Origin: Cytophagales bacterium
Lineage (GTDB): Bacteria; Bacteroidota; Bacteroidia; Cytophagales; Cyclobacteriaceae
Length of the DNA: 7,723 bases
NCBI GenBank assembly: GCA_003504855.1
Contig: DNZD01000070.1
Location: forward strand, 1 to 7,723
Reading direction: 5' to 3'
The notes beneath the pieces were generated by a model. That model saw only the letters and a list, made by a program, of their open reading frames with translations, was not told the DNA's origin and did no database searches. The translations under genes were made by a program, and so were the position numbers. Of this stretch, positions 5,214 to 7,723 are shown in pieces (position 1 is the stretch's first letter; every line of letters begins with the position of its first letter).

Positions 5214-7723
5214 ATGGATAAAATGATTCCATTCGCCAAACTAAGTTCCTCCCGGGTTGGTTATTTATTTTATGTCCTGCTGTTTCTCCTGGGCAGTGTG
5301 GATGCGACCGCTCAATGGATTCCGGTTTCGCCACCCACCTTGGTTATCGGGATTAACTCTTACGTCATTAATTTCGACGACGGAAATACCTATTTAAGAG
5401 AAACATTTGCATTTGACCTTGGGACCGTGGTGTCTGCAGTGCCCAACGGTACCGGATATGACATTATTGTCAATCCGTCTTCATCAGGAGTAGGTACAAT
5501 CACCATTACAGCTAAATCTGGATTTGTTTCATCTTATAGTGTTTTGGTCAGTTCGTTTGGGGTGTTTGATATAGGTTCGGTAGGCCAATATTGTTCGAGC
5601 CCGGGAAACAACATTACCCTGACCTTGAGTAGTTCTCAGGTTGGTGTAAACTATGAAGTATTCAGGTCATCTGTTTTGCGTGCGACTACTGCCGGAACCG
5701 GGGGCGCTTTGAGTTGGTCTGTTCCATCAGGAACTTATTCAATTAAAGGAACTGAAGTCTCCTCCGGAATAAATGGATTTATGAGAGGGCAGAACGGTAC
5801 GGCAAACTATGTAATCACAGATCCGTTGCCCCTCGCAACTTTTAGCATGGGTTCGAATACTGTGTATTGTTCCGGCAGTTCAGCAACGGTAAGCCTTTTA
5901 GGTTCAGAGTTGGGATCAAATTACCTAGTGTCGTATCAATTGTACCTGAATGGAACTGCAGTTGGTTCACCTATTAATGGTACCGGCGGACAGATCAACT
6001 GGACCGGAATAACTGCAACCGGTAATTATACCGTTGTAGCTACGAATACGATAACGGGTTGTGCCAAACCAATGTCGGGCACCACAGTTGTAGCATTAAA
6101 CTCTTTACCGAACGACTTTGCTGTTTCGGGTACAGGCTTGACATGCGGCGCAACTCCGATCCTTACAATGACTGGGTCGCAGGTTGGCGTGAACTATACC
6201 CTGATGAACAGTGGAAATGCCCAGCAGACCGCCCAAGCCGGTACGGGCACAACGATGAACTGGACGCTGGCGAGATTCATATTTACACCATATACCATCA
6301 ATGCGGTTGATGCAACAACCGGCTGCGCCAGGACCATGTCCGGAAGCGCAACGGTAGTCGCACCTTCTTATCCACAGGACTTTACGGTGAGCGGTGGCGG
6401 AACCATGTGTTCCGGCGATCCAGGATTTCCAATCTATCTAAGCTCTTCCCAAAACGGTGCTTCCTATCAATTACTTCGCGACGGTGTGCCGGTGGGGTCT
6501 CCACTAACCGGGGTCTCTGTACAACTTACCTGGCCGAATCAAACCGTTCCCGGTGTCTACACAGTTCGCGCTTCCCGATCTGGAAACTGCGATGCGATAA
6601 TGAGTGGTTCGGCGACAATCATAGTCAACCCACTCCCTACCATATTCACCATTTCCGGCGGCGGCGGATACTGTGCTGGCAGCAGTACATCGGTGACACT
6701 GAACAATTCCGAATTGGGTGTCAATTATCAACTAAGGTTACCCAACGGCAGTTTCGGGCCAACTATTACCGGCAAGAATGGCCCAGGCCTGACCTGGATC
6801 AGCCAGACCATGACGGGTACATATGGTGTCATGGCTATCAATGCTACAACCGGGTGCCAGCAATTGATGGGTGTTGGTGCCGGATTCACGCCGGTATCAA
6901 TAAACCCCCAGCCAACTATTTCAATCAGCCCGACACAACTAACCATTTGCTCCGGCGGTCAATCCAACTACACCATCTCCAATCCCAATAACCTCGCCGG
7001 CACAACATTCTCCTGGTCGGCAGTTCCCGGCAGCAACATTACAATATCCAACTCCAATGGACCCGGTGCCACCATCAGCCAGACCCTGACCAATACATCC
7101 GCCACATCAGGGACAGTAACCTATACGGCAAGTGTAACCACCAACGGTTGTGTCACGTCCACCACGGCCATTACGACGGTAAATCCAACACCGATAGTTA
7201 CAGCTGGTTCGACTACCATTTTCAGCGGAGCTCCCCTGAATTTTACGGCGACTTCCTCATTAAACCCAGCCACCCTAAACTGGACCTCGGCCGTTACTTC
7301 CGGAACGGCCTCCAACGTCTCCGTCAGTGGCTCAGGGGCCATCACGGATTCACCACAAAACAAAGGACTTCAGAATGCGGTCATCGCCTATCATATTACC
7401 GCTGTCGTCAATGGCTGCCCCAGTACTCCGCAGGATTATGTGGTGACGGTGACGGACCAGAACATCAACTACCTGCGCCAGAATACCCTGCAGGTGAGTG
7501 GCATAACCACGCCATCTCAGGTGAACAGCCTTCCGGCTTCATCGGTGGTACGGTCTGTTTCTTACTTCGATGGATTGGGCAGACCAACCCAATCGGTAGC
7601 CACGCAGGGTTCGCCGTTGCAACAGGATATTGTTACCCCCGCCGTGTATGATGGCTTTGGCCGGGAATACCGGAAATACCTTCCCGTTGTGTTGGAAAAC
7701 GGTGGCCGTTACAAGAACAACTT
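5214..7723 (+). CDS. Giant secreted Ig/PKD-repeat and DUF6443 Rhs-type protein, 3' end outside window
   Basis: The frame is open from the ATG at 5214 to the right edge: 836 complete codons without a stop. Met4 at 5223 is an alternative start. The signal peptide has a hydrophobic core at 17-28 (YLFYVLLFLLGS) and likely cleavage at ATA-Q (33-34). Residues 41-119 form a beta-rich N-terminal domain. Residues 120-748 are about seven repeats of 87-93 residues. Repeats 2-6 have the pattern (Y/M/T/I)C...N(Y)...TGC or an equivalent second Cys, with a MSG-like motif after it in repeats 2-4. Repeats 6 and 7 look PKD-like (SGGQSNYTIS, WSAVPG). From 750, NINYLRQNTLQVSG, YFDGLGRPTQSV and VYDGFGREYRKYLPV are the signature of DUF6443, which in Bacteroidota leads into YD repeats and an Rhs core. 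Any polymorphic toxin tip would lie beyond the window. The start is 12 bases after the small secreted gene. The protein is likely a cell-surface stalk presenting an Rhs shell. Confidence 0.92.
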   Translation, partial: MDKMIPFAKLSSSRVGYLFYVLLFLLGSVDATAQWIPVSPPTLVIGINSYVINFDDGNTYLRETFAFDLGTVVSAVPNGTGYDIIVNPSSSGVGTITITAKSGFVSSYSVLVSSFGVFDIGSVGQYCSSPGNNITLTLSSSQVGVNYEVFRSSVLRATTAGTGGALSWSVPSGTYSIKGTEVSSGINGFMRGQNGTANYVITDPLPLATFSMGSNTVYCSGSSATVSLLGSELGSNYLVSYQLYLNGTAVGSPINGTGGQINWTGITATGNYTVVATNTITGCAKPMSGTTVVALNSLPNDFAVSGTGLTCGATPILTMTGSQVGVNYTLMNSGNAQQTAQAGTGTTMNWTLARFIFTPYTINAVDATTGCARTMSGSATVVAPSYPQDFTVSGGGTMCSGDPGFPIYLSSSQNGASYQLLRDGVPVGSPLTGVSVQLTWPNQTVPGVYTVRASRSGNCDAIMSGSATIIVNPLPTIFTISGGGGYCAGSSTSVTLNNSELGVNYQLRLPNGSFGPTITGKNGPGLTWISQTMTGTYGVMAINATTGCQQLMGVGAGFTPVSINPQPTISISPTQLTICSGGQSNYTISNPNNLAGTTFSWSAVPGSNITISNSNGPGATISQTLTNTSATSGTVTYTASVTTNGCVTSTTAITTVNPTPIVTAGSTTIFSGAPLNFTATSSLNPATLNWTSAVTSGTASNVSVSGSGAITDSPQNKGLQNAVIAYHITAVVNGCPSTPQDYVVTVTDQNINYLRQNTLQVSGITTPSQVNSLPASSVVRSVSYFDGLGRPTQSVATQGSPLQQDIVTPAVYDGFGREYRKYLPVVLENGGRYKNN
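5571..6914 (+). repeat. Five tandem Ig-like repeats, about 87-93 residues each
   Basis: In residue numbers of the partial protein, the units are 120-206, 207-299, 300-387, 388-475 and 476-567. Each unit has an early Cys (127, 219, 311, 399, 487), a LGxNYxL- or QVGVNY-like strand, a W about 25 residues on (WTG, WTL, WPN, WIS), a YTV/YGV strand, and a TGC- or NCD-type second Cys (283, 371, 459, 548) followed by a MSG- or LMG-type turn. Repeat 1 has FMRG where the second Cys would be expected and lacks that Cys. The paired Cys probably form one disulfide per domain, as expected outside the cell. The similarity is at protein level; the DNA copies have diverged, so expansion is not recent. Confidence 0.82.
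6915..7457 (+). other. Two PKD-like domains linking the repeats to the Rhs part
   Basis: Residues 568-660 (SISPTQLTICSGGQSNYTIS at the start, WSAVPGSNITISN, TNGCVTSTTAITTVNPTP at the end) and 661-748 (TIFSGAPLNFTATS, LNWTSAV, VNGCPSTPQDYVVTVTD) fit the PKD-like domains common in Bacteroidota surface proteins. The second domain lacks the early Cys (Phe-Ser in its place) but keeps the late one (735). They differ from the preceding five units in lacking the MSG turn. They act as a spacer before the DUF6443 start. Confidence 0.7.
7461..7723 (+). other. Start of DUF6443/YD region, truncated by window edge
   Basis: Residues 750-836 hold NINYLRQNTLQVSGITTPSQ, then VVRSVSYFDGLGRPTQSVAT and QDIVTPAVYDGFGREYRKYL. 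The YFDGLGRP and YDGFGRE motifs are two YD-type units, spaced as in DUF6443 proteins of Bacteroidota. The family normally continues for several hundred residues into an Rhs-associated core. That part is not in this window, so tip chemistry cannot be judged. Confidence 0.85.

Noticed and set aside
5571..6914. CRISPR or satellite-like DNA repeats
   Set aside because: The periodicity of about 260-280 bases is at protein level only. The DNA units are diverged and lie within one open frame.
6407..6991. A 194-codon plus-strand open frame
   Set aside because: It lies in a different frame inside the continuous 5214-7723 coding sequence, whose frame shows a signal peptide, repeats and DUF6443 motifs. 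The product is rich in Arg, Cys and His as expected of a shifted reading, with no domain.
7148..7651. A 167-codon plus-strand open frame
   Set aside because: It is a shadow of the PKD-like and DUF6443 region in another frame. The true frame carries YFDGLGRP and YDGFGRE.

Overview
The window looks like Bacteroidota DNA, probably Cytophagales or Chitinophagales. The evidence is the Bacteroidota-style Rhs-like proteins (an extended secreted N-terminus with a WVGMGW motif, a YLWGY...YPIAQV block, and a DUF6443-type start of an Rhs domain). Most of the secreted proteins also have signal peptides followed within a few residues by Gln, and there are no strong Shine-Dalgarno sequences. Assignment below phylum is inference.

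Layout. At the left edge, a secreted helical protein reads leftwards out of the window (248 to 1, minus strand; start GTG). Then comes a stretch of about 350 bases, which may hold one weak minus-strand ORF and contains an 11-bp hairpin. From 603 everything reads rightwards with gaps of 2 to 22 bases, so it is very likely one operon. It holds (1) a 1315-residue Rhs/YD-like secreted protein that ends in a complete final YD repeat with no toxin tip, (2) a 68-residue ORF that looks like a damaged chimera, (3) a 134-residue secreted beta-rich protein, and (4) a second giant Rhs-type protein, of which the first 836 residues are present. That last protein has a signal peptide, an N-terminal beta domain, about seven Ig/PKD-like repeats and then the start of a DUF6443/YD domain. 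It runs off the right edge without a stop, so its Rhs core and any variable C-terminal tip lie outside the window.

The most interesting point is the 4536-4794 junction. The 68-residue ORF starts like the neighbouring 134-residue secreted protein (signal peptide, then LxW and a conserved Asp) but ends like the C-terminus of an Rhs protein (RDHLGSLLKTYC, stop, NYKQ, stop). It shares an exact 15-bp repeat with the end of the upstream Rhs gene. The simplest reading is that the operon was once a tandem array of [Rhs-like gene + small secreted gene] units and that a deletion collapsed one unit. The operon therefore looks like a modular, recombining cell-surface or secreted Rhs locus in which a small exported protein travels with each toxin-less Rhs shell. 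What these proteins do cannot be read from the sequence.
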